From: Deinococcus psychrotolerans | Lineage (GTDB): Bacteria; Deinococcota; Deinococci; Deinococcales; Deinococcaceae | NCBI RefSeq assembly: GCF_003860465.1 | Contig: NZ_CP034185.1 | Span: 124,001-188,000 of the forward strand | DNA length: 64,000 nucleotides | Direction: 5' to 3' | Part shown: piece after piece, positions 49,977 through 61,122 of the stretch | How the letters are laid out: each line of letters starts with the position of its first letter | Numbering within the stretch: position 1 is the first letter of the stretch | Made by a program: the position numbers and the translations under genes | The notes under the pieces: generated by a model | What the model saw: the letters and a program-made list of their open reading frames with translations, nothing else | Databases searched by the model: none | What the model was told of the DNA's origin: nothing

Positions 49977-51398
49977 ATGACCGTGGTCAAAGGCGAGTTG
50001 GCCCCAATTAGCGTTTCCCAAATCAGCATTCGGTTTGACGAAATCAATTTGGCGCAGGCCTCGCTGATCAGCTTTCAAAAGCGACTCAAGCCCGGTGAGA
50101 CCACTTGGGAACATTCTTTTGAGATCGCGGGCCGGGCCATGAACGTGGAGTGTTTGGGCAATGCTTACGGTTATCCGCACGGCCCCGACAACGACCTGAT
50201 GCTGGTGCTGACCAACATGTATTTGGAACAGGGTTGCCCTGTTGGGGACGGCGTTCTGATCACCCCCTACGAACTGCTTAAGGCGATGGGGCGCAACGAC
50301 AGCGGCAAATCCTATCAGCAGCTTCACGACGGCCTGATGCGCCTGACCGGCACCACCTACCGCATCAGCGGCTGGATTGACCAAAGCGGCAAAGGTGTGC
50401 GGCGGGCCACTTTCCGCTTCGTCGATAAGCTGGAAGACATCAATTTGACTGGCACTTCGCTCAACCCAAAGACCTTTGGCAGCGGCACCAAGTTGCGCGT
50501 GACTTTGCCGCGTGACATCGCCGAGAACTTACGGGCGCGGCACCTCAAGCCGGTGGACTTGGACTTTATGCTCTCGCTGCCGTCCAATCAAGCGGGGATT
50601 ATGTACCGTTTGCTGGACGCTCTGCTGTTCAGTGACGAGGAAGCCCAGCGTACCCAAGTGCTGAAAATGGCTTTGATTGATTGGGGCAAGTTGCTGCGCC
50701 TCAGCGACCTCACGCCTGACCGGATTCGGAGGGCAATTGAGCCGCCGCACAGCGAGCTCGTTCGGCGCGAATTTTTGAAATCGGTGGAGTACTTGGGGCG
50801 CGGCTCGGCGCAGGAGATCATCTACACCTTCAACGCCCAGCGTCCTGACCATCCTTTGACGCCGGAGCAACTCCTGTTGGTGGGGCGCATCAAAGCCATG
50901 AGTGTCAGCGACAGCATGGCCAAAAAATTTGTCCGTGCTTCGCCCGTGACTTTCGTGGAGGACCGGGTGAGTTTGGCCGAAGCGATTTTGGCCCAGACTC
51001 CCACCATTCGCCGCAGCCGTGGCGCTTACGCCTGGGATATCTTGGCCGACGCTGAAGAGCGCTACGCGCCCCCAGAGCAGCGCCAGCCCAAGCCGGAAAA
51101 GGGCGTAGCGAGCAAGGCTGGCAACCCCGTAGCTCCCAAGCCGCTGGTTTTGCCCGATGAAGACGAGCAAGGCACTTTGCTTGAACTCTCGCCCGCCGAG
51201 CAGTGGGTCAGCACCCGTCCATCTCTGAAAATCTTGCTCAAAGGTCAGCTCAGCGAGACCGAATTTCACCGCCTCGAAAAACTCTGTACGACCGGCAAAG
51301 TCAGCGCTTCCAAGCTGTTTCGGGAAGCCAGCGCCGCCGCTGCCAAGAAGCGTCTGGCGGGATTGGTCAAGGAATTGAAAGCGGAGCTGGCAGAGTAA
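49977..51398 (+). CDS. Replication initiator protein (RepA-type, winged helix)
   Basis: A 473-residue plasmid-type initiator like those on Deinococcus megaplasmids. The first 300 residues hold two winged-helix-like parts (EQGCPVGDGVLITPYELLKAMGRNDSGKSYQQLHDGLMRLTGTTYRI and LDFMLSLPSNQAGIMYRLLDALLF, then RIRRAIEPPHSELVRREFLKSVEYLG). A Pro-rich linker (about 365-395) leads to a C-terminal basic tail (ASAAAAKKRLAGLVKELK). It would bind the iterons upstream and open the adjacent AT-rich stretch. A degenerate iteron lies inside the gene at 50939. No parAB genes are in the window. Confidence 0.88.
   Translation: MTVVKGELAPISVSQISIRFDEINLAQASLISFQKRLKPGETTWEHSFEIAGRAMNVECLGNAYGYPHGPDNDLMLVLTNMYLEQGCPVGDGVLITPYELLKAMGRNDSGKSYQQLHDGLMRLTGTTYRISGWIDQSGKGVRRATFRFVDKLEDINLTGTSLNPKTFGSGTKLRVTLPRDIAENLRARHLKPVDLDFMLSLPSNQAGIMYRLLDALLFSDEEAQRTQVLKMALIDWGKLLRLSDLTPDRIRRAIEPPHSELVRREFLKSVEYLGRGSAQEIIYTFNAQRPDHPLTPEQLLLVGRIKAMSVSDSMAKKFVRASPVTFVEDRVSLAEAILAQTPTIRRSRGAYAWDILADAEERYAPPEQRQPKPEKGVASKAGNPVAPKPLVLPDEDEQGTLLELSPAEQWVSTRPSLKILLKGQLSETEFHRLEKLCTTGKVSASKLFREASAAAAKKRLAGLVKELKAELAE
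50939..50958 (+). repeat. Degenerate iteron-like sequence inside the initiator gene
   Basis: TTCGCCCGTGAC is identical to the first 12 bases of the iteron and is followed by TTTCGTGG where the iteron has ATTCGGTGG. Same orientation as the array. It may be a weak binding site or a chance match constrained by coding. Confidence 0.4.
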
Positions 51399-51482
51399 CT
51401 GGGCCGAATGGTCTCGGCTCATCTGGCACAGCGGGAGCGTTTGTCCTAGACTGAGAACCTTCAACTCAAGGGAGGCCAACTT

Positions 51483-52829
51483 ATGCCCGAAGTCCATCCC
51501 AACACCGACCAAGTCATCGCCGATAACCGCGAGTACACTCTCTTTTCATGGAGCGTGCAAAACCAGACCCACCCGATTCACATGACTGGAGGCAAAGGCA
51601 GCTATTTCTTTGACGCTGACGGCAAAAGTTGGTTGGACATGGCCTCGCAGCTCATCAACATCAACGTGGGCCATCAGCATCCCAAAGTCTTGCAGGCCAT
51701 CAAAGATCAGGTCGACAAGATGTGCTTTGCTGGCCCCAGTTTTGCCACCGACGTGCGGGCCGAACTCGGCAAGAAGCTGAGCGAAGTCACCGGCCTCGCC
51801 AAGAGCTTTTTTACGCTGGGCGGCAGTGAAGCCAACGAAAACGCCATGAAAATGGCTCGGCTCTACACTGGGCGCGACAAAATCATCACCCGTTACCGCA
51901 GCTATCACGGCGCGACGATGGGCAGCATGAGCGCCTCGGGCGACCCACGCCGCTGGCCTGTTGAGCCGGGCATTCCGGGTATCGTGCGGGTGTTTGATCC
52001 CTACATGTACCGCCCCCCGATGGGCATGACCGCCGAGCAGTGGGAAGAGGGCAGCGTCAGCCACATTGAAGAAGTCATTCAGATGGAAGGGCCGCACACC
52101 ATCGCTGCCATTTTGGTGGAAGGGATTACGGGGAGCAACGGTATTCTGATTCCGCCGGACAGTTACTATCCGCGCCTGCGTGCATTGTGCGACAAGTACG
52201 GAATTGTGCTGATCACCGATGAAGTGATGAGCGGGTTTGGGCGCACCGGGAAGTGGTTGGCCACTCAGCATTACGGTATTACACCTGACATCGTGACTTG
52301 TGCCAAGGGCCTGACCAGCGGTTACATGCCTTTGGGCGCGGTCATCGTGAACCAAGAGATCGCCGATTACTTTGAGAACCATTTCTTGTCGGGTGGCTTA
52401 ACATACAGCGGCCATCCGGTGAGTTTGGCGGCAGCGATTGCCAACTTGAAGGTGTATGAAGACGAAAACCTGTTTGAACATACCCTAGAACTCGGCAAGC
52501 ATCTGGGCGAGCGCTTGGAAGCCATGAAAGCCAAATATGCTTGCGTGGGCGACGTTCGTTATATCGGCTTGTTCAGCGTGCTGGAACTCGTCAAAGACAA
52601 GGCGACCAAAGAGCCGCTTGCACCGTTCAACGGAACTTCACCGGAAATGGGCAAACTGGCCGCGTATCTCAAGAGCAAGCACATTTATGCTTATACCCGC
52701 TTCAACATGATCTGGGTCTGCCCGCCGCTGGTGATTACCAAAGAGGAACTGGACGCTGGCTTAGATGCCTACGAAGAGGCGCTGGCTTTGGTGGATCAGA
52801 TGATTTTGGGGCCAGTGGCAGCGGACTGA
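51483..52829 (+). CDS. Class III aminotransferase (omega-amino acid:pyruvate type)
   Basis: A 448-residue PLP enzyme. Pyridoxal Lys in VTCAKGLTSGYMPLGAV, the DEVMSGFGRTGKW motif with PLP-contacting Asp, and FTLGGSEANENAMKMA are clear. FSWSVQNQTHPIHMTGGKGS at the N-terminus is typical of the beta-alanine/taurine/omega-amino acid transaminase branch. AGGGAGG ribosome site. The next gene encodes methylmalonate-semialdehyde dehydrogenase, so the pair may convert beta-alanine or beta-aminoisobutyrate to acetyl- or propionyl-CoA. Confidence 0.9.
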   Translation: MPEVHPNTDQVIADNREYTLFSWSVQNQTHPIHMTGGKGSYFFDADGKSWLDMASQLININVGHQHPKVLQAIKDQVDKMCFAGPSFATDVRAELGKKLSEVTGLAKSFFTLGGSEANENAMKMARLYTGRDKIITRYRSYHGATMGSMSASGDPRRWPVEPGIPGIVRVFDPYMYRPPMGMTAEQWEEGSVSHIEEVIQMEGPHTIAAILVEGITGSNGILIPPDSYYPRLRALCDKYGIVLITDEVMSGFGRTGKWLATQHYGITPDIVTCAKGLTSGYMPLGAVIVNQEIADYFENHFLSGGLTYSGHPVSLAAAIANLKVYEDENLFEHTLELGKHLGERLEAMKAKYACVGDVRYIGLFSVLELVKDKATKEPLAPFNGTSPEMGKLAAYLKSKHIYAYTRFNMIWVCPPLVITKEELDAGLDAYEEALALVDQMILGPVAAD

Positions 52830-52874
52830 AGAGATTCGCCGCACTCACTTAGCCCCTCCCCTTAAGGAGTCCAA

Positions 52875-54392
52875 ATGACAACCACCACTGAACCCCCCGC
52901 TACTGTCCATACCCTGACCCACTGGCTCAGCAATGCGCCCGCTGAGGGCAAATCGGGCCGCACCGCTCCCGTTTATAACCCGGCCACCGGACAAGTTCAG
53001 GCCAATGTGCCGCTGGCCAGCAAAGCCGAACTGGACTTCGCCGTGCAGATTGCGGCCGCCGCTGCCAAAAAGTGGCGTTCCAGCTCACTCAGTGTGCGCT
53101 CGGGCGTGATGTTCAAGTTCCGTGAATTGCTGTCAGCGAGGCGCGATGAGTTGGCCGCCATTGTGAGCCGCGAACATGGCAAAGTCCACAGCGACGCGCT
53201 GGGCGAGGTCGCACGCGGTATAGAGAACGTGGAATACGCCTGCGGCATTCCTACTTTGCTGCGGGGCGGCTACTCCGAACAGGTCAGCACTGGGGTGGAC
53301 GTCTACAGCATTCAGCAGCCGCTGGGCGTGGTGGCGGGCATCACCCCGTTCAACTTTCCGGCGATGGTGCCGCTGTGGATGGTCGGCAACGCGCTGGCCT
53401 GCGGCAACGCCTTCATTCTCAAGCCCAGCGAAAAAGACCCGTCCGCCGCTCTCTTTTTGGCCGAACTGCTGCGCGACGCGGGCCTGCCGGACGGCGTGTT
53501 CAGCGTCATTCACGGCGATAAAGAAGCGGTGGACGCTATCTTGGAACATCCCGGCATCGCTGCGGTGAGCTTCGTGGGATCTACGCCGATTGCCAAATAT
53601 ATCTACGAAACCGGCACCAAAAACGGCAAGCGGGTGCAGGCCCTCGGTGGAGCCAAAAATCACATGCTGGTGCTGCCTGACGCTGACATCGGCATGGCCG
53701 CCGACGCGGCCGTCTCTGCCGCTTACGGCTCGGCGGGCGAGCGCTGCATGGCGATCAGCGTGGTGGTGGCGGTGGGTGACGCAGGTGACAAGCTGATTGA
53801 GGCCGTCCAAGAGCGCATTCCCAAATTGAAGATCGGTGCGGGCGACGTGGAAGGCAACGAAATGGGGCCGCTGATTACCCGTGAGCACCGCGACAAGGTG
53901 GCCGGTTACATCCAGTCGGCGCAGGAGCAGGGCGCAAAAGTGGTGGTAGACGGGCGCGACATCAAGTTTGACAATGACGGCTTCTTCCTCGGCGTCTCGC
54001 TGATCGACGGTGTGAAGCCGGGTATGGACGCCTACGACGACGAAATTTTTGGGCCGGTGCTGTGCGTGGTACGGGCTGAAAGTTACGCTGAGGGCCTCAA
54101 GCTGATCAACGACAACGAGTTCGGCAACGGCACCGCTATTTTTACCCGCGACGGCGGCGCAGCCCGCCAATTTCAGTTTGATGTGGAAGTCGGGATGGTG
54201 GGCGTCAATGTGCCGGTTCCCGTTCCGGTGGCGTATTACAGCTTCGGCGGTTGGAAGGCCAGTTTGTTTGGCGACACCCACATGTACGGCCCCGAAGGCG
54301 TCAAGTTTTATACTCGGAGCAAGGTCATCACTTCACGCTGGCCCGATCCGGCGGGAAGCAAAGTGGATCTGGGATTTCCCCAAACACGCTAG
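52875..54392 (+). CDS. mmsA: CoA-acylating methylmalonate-semialdehyde dehydrogenase
   Basis: A 505-residue aldehyde dehydrogenase of the MmsA/IolA type, which forms propionyl-CoA or acetyl-CoA from (methyl)malonate semialdehyde. The catalytic Cys is in GSAGERCMAISVVV, a hallmark of this family, with GITPFNFPAMVPLWM in the NAD domain and FGGWKASLFGDTHMYGPEG near the C-terminus. AAGGAG before the ATG. Two-gene unit with the aminotransferase; it ends convergently, overlapping the phosphotransferase gene by 4 bp. Confidence 0.93.
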   Translation: MTTTTEPPATVHTLTHWLSNAPAEGKSGRTAPVYNPATGQVQANVPLASKAELDFAVQIAAAAAKKWRSSSLSVRSGVMFKFRELLSARRDELAAIVSREHGKVHSDALGEVARGIENVEYACGIPTLLRGGYSEQVSTGVDVYSIQQPLGVVAGITPFNFPAMVPLWMVGNALACGNAFILKPSEKDPSAALFLAELLRDAGLPDGVFSVIHGDKEAVDAILEHPGIAAVSFVGSTPIAKYIYETGTKNGKRVQALGGAKNHMLVLPDADIGMAADAAVSAAYGSAGERCMAISVVVAVGDAGDKLIEAVQERIPKLKIGAGDVEGNEMGPLITREHRDKVAGYIQSAQEQGAKVVVDGRDIKFDNDGFFLGVSLIDGVKPGMDAYDDEIFGPVLCVVRAESYAEGLKLINDNEFGNGTAIFTRDGGAARQFQFDVEVGMVGVNVPVPVPVAYYSFGGWKASLFGDTHMYGPEGVKFYTRSKVITSRWPDPAGSKVDLGFPQTR

Positions 54393-55288
54393 AAACCTAA
54401 GCTTAGCAAAAAAGCGTCCAGCCGCGCCCGAATCAGTTCGTCGGTCAATCCAGTCAGTCCAAAAGCAGGCCAGCCCGCGTAAACTTTCGGTGGCGCTGGC
54501 CCGTCCACCAGGTCTGCCAAGCTCAGCGCGTCCCAGTACGGCTCTTGCCGGTGCCCTGTGTGGCACTCGTAAGCTGCTCTAAAGGCGTCGGCGGCCTCTA
54601 AACCGTACATCTGAGCCAGATTGAGGCGGCAGTGACCCACGTCGGCTGCGGCTGGCCCGACACAAGCGTTAACCCAATCCACCACCCCGCTGACTTGCCC
54701 GCTTTGCCGCAGCACGTTGGCGGGGTGAAAATCACGGTGAATGAAACATGGCGTGAAAGTCGGGCGTGGCCCCTGTAAAAGTTCAATCGCCCCAGCCCAC
54801 GCTCGCGGCGCGGTTGTCCAAGTCGGTACGGTCAGCTTGCTGAGGTCGGCATAAGGCGCATACGCCCAGCCGAAATCAGTGGGAGAGACGCGGTGAATCT
54901 CCGAGAGTGCTGCCGCAAGTTGATCCAATTCGCCCGTGAGATTCGGTGGATTGAGTTCCACTGTTCCTGTCAAATGCGACATCAACACGCTCGGCACGCC
55001 GCATTGCTCACCGCTTTCGTCAAAGGCCAGCAGCTTCGGTGTGGGCAAGCTCATTTGGGCGGCCCACTCTAAGCTCCGCGCTTCGTGTAGAGCCAAATCC
55101 GGCTCCAATTTCAGCCAGTCGGGGAGAACATCAAACTGCCTGAGCACTGCGCTCGATCTGTTGGAAAAGTCAAGGCGGTAAACGCTGGCAGAGGTGCTGC
55201 CCGCCAGCGGCTGGACGCGGCTAAGTTTGGCGTCTGGGACAACCCGCCCTAGCCAACTGAGGGTTTGCGGCGTTAAGAAACTGGACAC
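54389..55288 (-). CDS. Aminoglycoside phosphotransferase-like (APH family) kinase
   Basis: A 299-residue protein with the APH/choline kinase fold. The catalytic loop is CFIHRDFHPANVL and the metal-binding Asp is in GVVDWVNACVGPAAADVGHCR. The nucleotide part begins with LAGSTSASVYRLDF. Such genes often phosphorylate small metabolites or antibiotics, and the substrate cannot be told. The stretch encoding NPPNLTGELD contains, on the other strand, a 22/25 copy of the origin repeat (54929-54953). Confidence 0.88.
   Translation of the reverse strand: MSSFLTPQTLSWLGRVVPDAKLSRVQPLAGSTSASVYRLDFSNRSSAVLRQFDVLPDWLKLEPDLALHEARSLEWAAQMSLPTPKLLAFDESGEQCGVPSVLMSHLTGTVELNPPNLTGELDQLAAALSEIHRVSPTDFGWAYAPYADLSKLTVPTWTTAPRAWAGAIELLQGPRPTFTPCFIHRDFHPANVLRQSGQVSGVVDWVNACVGPAAADVGHCRLNLAQMYGLEAADAFRAAYECHTGHRQEPYWDALSLADLVDGPAPPKVYAGWPAFGLTGLTDELIRARLDAFLLSLGF
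54929..54953 (+). repeat. Isolated iteron copy inside the APH-like gene
   Basis: This 25-bp sequence begins TTCGCCCGTGAG and matches the origin iteron at 22 of 25 positions (changes at 12, 22 and 25), in the same orientation. It lies about 5.2 kb to the right of the last iteron. The degree of identity is far beyond chance for a 64-kb window. Confidence 0.8.
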
Positions 55289-55411
55289 TGACTCAGTTTA
55301 CCAACTGGTTGGCTTCCTGATAGACGTTGTGCAAACTGCTTTACTTTTCAAACTGTTTAATGTAGAGTGATCTCTGAAAGCGCTCCTTTCACGGGCGCGG
55401 GAGGAACCACC

Positions 55412-56008
55412 ATGACTGTTAAACTCGCCATCATCTACTACAGCACCTACGGAACCAATCACCAAATGGCCAACACTGCCGCCGAAGCCGCCCGCGCTGC
55501 CGGGGCCGAAGTGCGGGTGCTGAAGGTGCCAGAAACTGCCCCCCAAGCTGCGATTGACTCCCAAGACGCTTGGAAGGCCCAGCAGGAGCGAAGTGCCGAC
55601 GTTCCGGAAGCAACCCCCGCCGACATGGAGTGGGCCAACGCCTACTTGTTCTCTGCGCCCACCCGGTTCGGCGGCGCGGCCAGTCAGGTGCGGGCCTTCA
55701 TCGACACGCTCGGCGGCTTGTGGGGAGAGGGAAAGCTGGCCAATAAAGGCTTTAGCGCCATGACTTCGGCTCAGAACCCCAACGGCGGCCAGGAAACCAC
55801 CTTGCAGACCTTGTACGTCACCGCCCAGCACTGGGGCAGCATTATCGTGGCTCCGGGGTACACCGATAAAGCTATTTTCGCGTCTGGCGGCAACCCTTAC
55901 GGCGCGAGCGTCACGGCGAACGGTCAGCCGCTTTCGGAAGAAGACAAAGCCACCATCCGCCACCAAGCCAAGCGCCTTGTGGAGATCAGCGCTAAACTGG
56001 CAGAGTGA
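55412..56008 (+). CDS. wrbA: NAD(P)H:quinone oxidoreductase, WrbA type
   Basis: A 198-residue flavodoxin-like enzyme that reduces quinones by two electrons. The FMN loop is [14 protein letters not shown], followed by [37 protein letters not shown] and [11 protein letters not shown], all WrbA hallmarks. The start is the ATG at 55412 after GGGAGGAA. Its stop overlaps the GTG start of the small acetyltransferase gene. Confidence 0.95.
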   Translation: MTVKLAIIYYSTYGTNHQMANTAAEAARAAGAEVRVLKVPETAPQAAIDSQDAWKAQQERSADVPEATPADMEWANAYLFSAPTRFGGAASQVRAFIDTLGGLWGEGKLANKGFSAMTSAQNPNGGQETTLQTLYVTAQHWGSIIVAPGYTDKAIFASGGNPYGASVTANGQPLSEEDKATIRHQAKRLVEISAKLAE

Positions 56009-56295
56009 GTCAGCCAGCCACCGAACTCCGCGACAACTCCGCCAAGCATCAGTACGAAATTTTCAGCGGAGATCAGTTGGTCGGGCTTGCCAAGTACCGA
56101 GTCAGCGGCAACACGGTCAACCTTTACCACACTGAAGTCGAGGACGGCCATGAGGGAGAGGGCTTGGGCAGTCAACTCGCCAAGCATGCCCTCGACGACG
56201 TGAAAGCGCAGGGCAAGCAGGTCATTCCCAGCTGCCCGTTCATCGCCGCCTACATCGAGCGCCACCCCGAATATCAGGACTTGGTGCAGGCTTAA
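56005..56295 (+). CDS. Small GNAT-fold N-acetyltransferase (YjdJ type)
   Basis: A 96-residue protein of the compact GNAT family. The acetyl-CoA-binding segment is [41 protein letters not shown], matching the Yjdj-like small acetyltransferases with a conserved Cys before the C-terminal helix. GTG start overlapping the wrbA stop. Substrate unknown. Confidence 0.9.
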   Translation: MSQPATELRDNSAKHQYEIFSGDQLVGLAKYRVSGNTVNLYHTEVEDGHEGEGLGSQLAKHALDDVKAQGKQVIPSCPFIAAYIERHPEYQDLVQA

Positions 56296-56306
56296 AAGGA
56301 AAACGA

Positions 56307-56344
56307 AAAGAGCGCGGAACTTCATCAGGTTCCGCGCTCTTTTG
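56307..56344. terminator. Bidirectional terminator between wrbA unit and glnS
   Basis: Fourteen-bp stem AAAGAGCGCGGAAC (56307-56320) with its complement (56329-56342), 8-base loop, flanked by A and T runs; it serves the two convergent transcription units. Confidence 0.9.
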
Positions 56345-56353
56345 CTGCTTACT

Positions 56354-58738
<2,385 letters not shown>

Positions 58739-58846
58739 TGCCCACAGCATACCCGCCTTGGGCAGCGCTTCATGCGAACTTGAGACAATGAGGGCTGTGA
58801 AAGAAGGCTTACGCTTTTCGCCGCGCCCTGATGTTGAACTGGGCGC

Positions 58847-59236
58847 ATGACTCAGACCAGTAACTCCCTGACCCAGCAGTTTATGATGGCCCTGCACACT
58901 GCCGAAGACAGCGGCGATCTCAGCGCACTGCTCGCTCTGCACGGCGAGAATGTTACGCTGCACAACCTGACCCAGCAAGATTGGAGCGGCCTAGACGGCG
59001 CGAAAACATTCTGGGAACGCTACCTGTCGGACTTTGAGACGATTCACAGCGACTTTACCCACCATGCAGACGCTGAGGACATGGGCGTGATGGAATGGGT
59101 CGGCAAAGGCACACTCAAAGGCGGCCAAGCCATCGAGTACCGAGGGATCAGTGTCATTGAGCATGACGGCCAAAAAGTCACGGCCTTCCGCACCTATTAT
59201 GACTCTGCCGCTTTCCTCAAGACTGCCGCTGGGTAA
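58847..59236 (+). CDS. SnoaL-like (NTF2-superfamily) protein
   Basis: A 129-residue protein with the NTF2-like cone fold: [28 protein letters not shown] at the start, [16 protein letters not shown], and [40 protein letters not shown], the classic SnoaL-like ending. Such proteins are isomerases, hydrolases or binding proteins; no specific role can be assigned. Divergent from glnS, followed by a terminator. Confidence 0.85.
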   Translation: MTQTSNSLTQQFMMALHTAEDSGDLSALLALHGENVTLHNLTQQDWSGLDGAKTFWERYLSDFETIHSDFTHHADAEDMGVMEWVGKGTLKGGQAIEYRGISVIEHDGQKVTAFRTYYDSAAFLKTAAG

Positions 59237-59281
59237 GGCAGGCGGAGATAAAGAATCTTTAAAAAGCTTAAACTGAACTGT

Positions 59282-59321
59282 TTCACCCTCTTTCTAAGTA
59301 CAGGAGAGGGTGAATTCGTTT
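59282..59321 (+). terminator. Terminator after the SnoaL-like gene
   Basis: TTCACCCTC (59282-59290) pairs with GAGGGTGAA (59306-59314), followed by TTCGTTTT; it lies 47 bp after the stop. Confidence 0.75.
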
Positions 59322-59331
59322 TGAAGGTATC

Positions 59332-59832
59332 TTGCCCGAAACGAAGCTGAGAGAGTGTCAAGAAGGCAGCACGAACAATATAAGATTGCTCGTTTTTGGA
59401 TTATTGGCCCTGACCTTCGCTGCTCCTGCATTGGCTCAGAAAATGGACGGCAAGATGCCTGATGCCAAAATGTCTGGCCTGAAGATGGATGCCGAAATGC
59501 CTGAAGAGAAAATGGTGGGAATGATGGGCGCACCCATGTTCAAATACTCCGCCAACCCCATGATGAATATGATGATGGCAGGCAATACAGTGGCGTTTAC
59601 CAAACCTCTTGGCTAAAGCCTATTGAATTACAGCCACAGCATGAATGGTGTCACCTTGGTTTACAAAAGCAAAGACGCTAAGGGCTTATCCGCCTTTTAC
59701 GATAAAGCCATCATGGCTGAAGATTGGAAAGAGAACATGAACATGAAAATGGGCATGATGAAAAAGTGGAAACTTGATCTGATGACGGTGGCGCGGGGCG
59801 ACCGGACGGCCATAACCTTAAAGACTCATTGA
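59332..59832 (+). pseudogene. Met-rich exported protein gene broken by an in-frame TAA
   Basis: A signal peptide (LLVFGLLALTFAAPALAQ) is followed by a Met/Lys/Asp-rich stretch (KMDGKMPDAKMSGLKMD) and NPMMNMMMAGNTVAFTKPLG, then TAA at 59614-59616. The same frame continues without another stop for 72 codons (LNYSHSMNGVTLVYKSKDAKG, MNMKMGMMKKWKLDL, TAITLKTH). One open frame split by a single stop, ended by a terminator, indicates a gene inactivated by a point mutation. The initiation codon is unclear (TTG at 59332). Met-rich exported proteins may bind copper. Confidence 0.65.
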
Positions 59833-59854
59833 TTCTGGTAAGGTTAATTGGAGT

Positions 59855-59892
59855 GCCAAGCCTTTCTCGTGTCGAGGAAGCTTGGCTTTTCT
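59855..59892 (+). terminator. Terminator after the Met-rich gene
   Basis: GCCAAGC (59855-59861) pairs with GCTTGGC (59880-59886), with further inner pairing, followed by TTTTCT. Confidence 0.75.
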
Positions 59893-59962
59893 ACTCTGTA
59901 CTTGATATCTGTTGAAGGAGCATTTTCTGACTTTAAGTGGGAATTTTGCGAGATCTGAGCTT

Positions 59963-61100
59963 TTAGAACCATCTAAATGAGCCTGAGTTGATCGATTTTA
60001 AGAATTTCCCCAAATTCAGTCGCCCACTGCCGAGCTGATGGGCGTAGTTTTTATTGAAACTCAAGATATCGTCGCTTCCACTTGCCAGCTTACCGGGCAA
60101 GCTGCCGGCCTCCGCGCCTTGTCCCAGGGCCAGTGCCAATGCGCCGCTGACCATCGGGGCGGCAAAGGAAGTACCGCTCCAGTAGCCGACTTGATTATTG
60201 GGAACAGCAGTGTAGATGTGCTCACCAGGAGCCATTAATTTGAGCGAGTAGGCATAATTTGAGAAGCTGGATTTGACGTCGTCCGCGTCTACGCTGCCCA
60301 CCGAAATCAGATAATTGCTACTCAGGAGGAAATTGGCCGTGTTTGCGGCGGGAGAAGTCAGTCTGGGTTGATTGTTGTTGCCTGCTGAGGCCACCAACAG
60401 TACCCCGCGCATGGCAGCCAACGACAAGATGGAGTTGAGCGAGAGTGACGAGGTGTTAGATCCGAGCGACACATTGATGATCTTGGCCCCTTTGGATATG
60501 GCCCAGTCCATCGCCTGCACCACCGCCGAAAGGTCGCCGGAACCGTCGGGCCTCAGCACCCGGATCGGCAAAATTACAGCTTTGGGCGCGATCTGCACAA
60601 GAATGCCGGCCACCCCGGTGCCGTGTCCATAAGCTGCCCCGGTCGGCTGAACTTCTTGCGGAACAGCGTCGCCGTCCACAAAATCTTTCCACTCGCTGGC
60701 CGGCGCAAAGTGGCCTTGCAATCCCGGATGGTTGAGGTCTACGCCGGTGTCAATCACCGCAATTTTAATTCCCGCGCCGAGCTTTGGCGCAAGGAGACGC
60801 CCGCCCGAGAGGTCTATCTGCTTCCAGGTGGTTGAGTTCTGAGAAAAGTTGATCTGTGTCAGGAGATCAGGTGACCAAGCGCTGTGATTGGAGCCGCCGC
60901 CCCAAGCCGAGCGTCCGCCCGCCCACACGCCGCTGCTCTGCACTTCCGGCGAAGAGAAAAGATCCACGTTGGCTTCGCTGGTTTGTCCAGCCTGGACACT
61001 CAGCGGCGCTTGTTGCCAGCCGAGCAGGGCAAAGCCTTCTTCGGGGTGCCAAGCCAAGATTTGTGCGCCCGCGCTGGTAAAGCGGCTCTGCGGCACATTA
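59963..61100 (-). pseudogene. S8 subtilisin-like protease, 3' part of gene split by IS630
   Basis: About 377 residues remain from VPQSRFTSAGAQ onward. The catalytic triad is complete: Asp in IAVIDTGVDLNHPG, His in YGHGTGVAGIL, Ser in WSGTSFAAPMVSGALAL, plus the oxyanion Asn in VASAGNNNQP. The N-terminal signal and start of the propeptide are cut off by the IS630-family element at 61101-62083; the missing 5' part lies at 62084-62240. Joining the two parts at one copy of the TA target restores an uninterrupted frame (VTVTTNVPQSRFTSAG). Without the signal peptide any product would not be exported. Confidence 0.88.
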
Positions 61101-61122
61101 GAGCATTTGACATAATAGCTTC

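Noticed and set aside
50171..50179. DnaA-box-like TTATCCGCA
   Set aside because: Single site with a mismatch to TTATCCACA, inside the initiator coding sequence; no cluster of boxes nearby.
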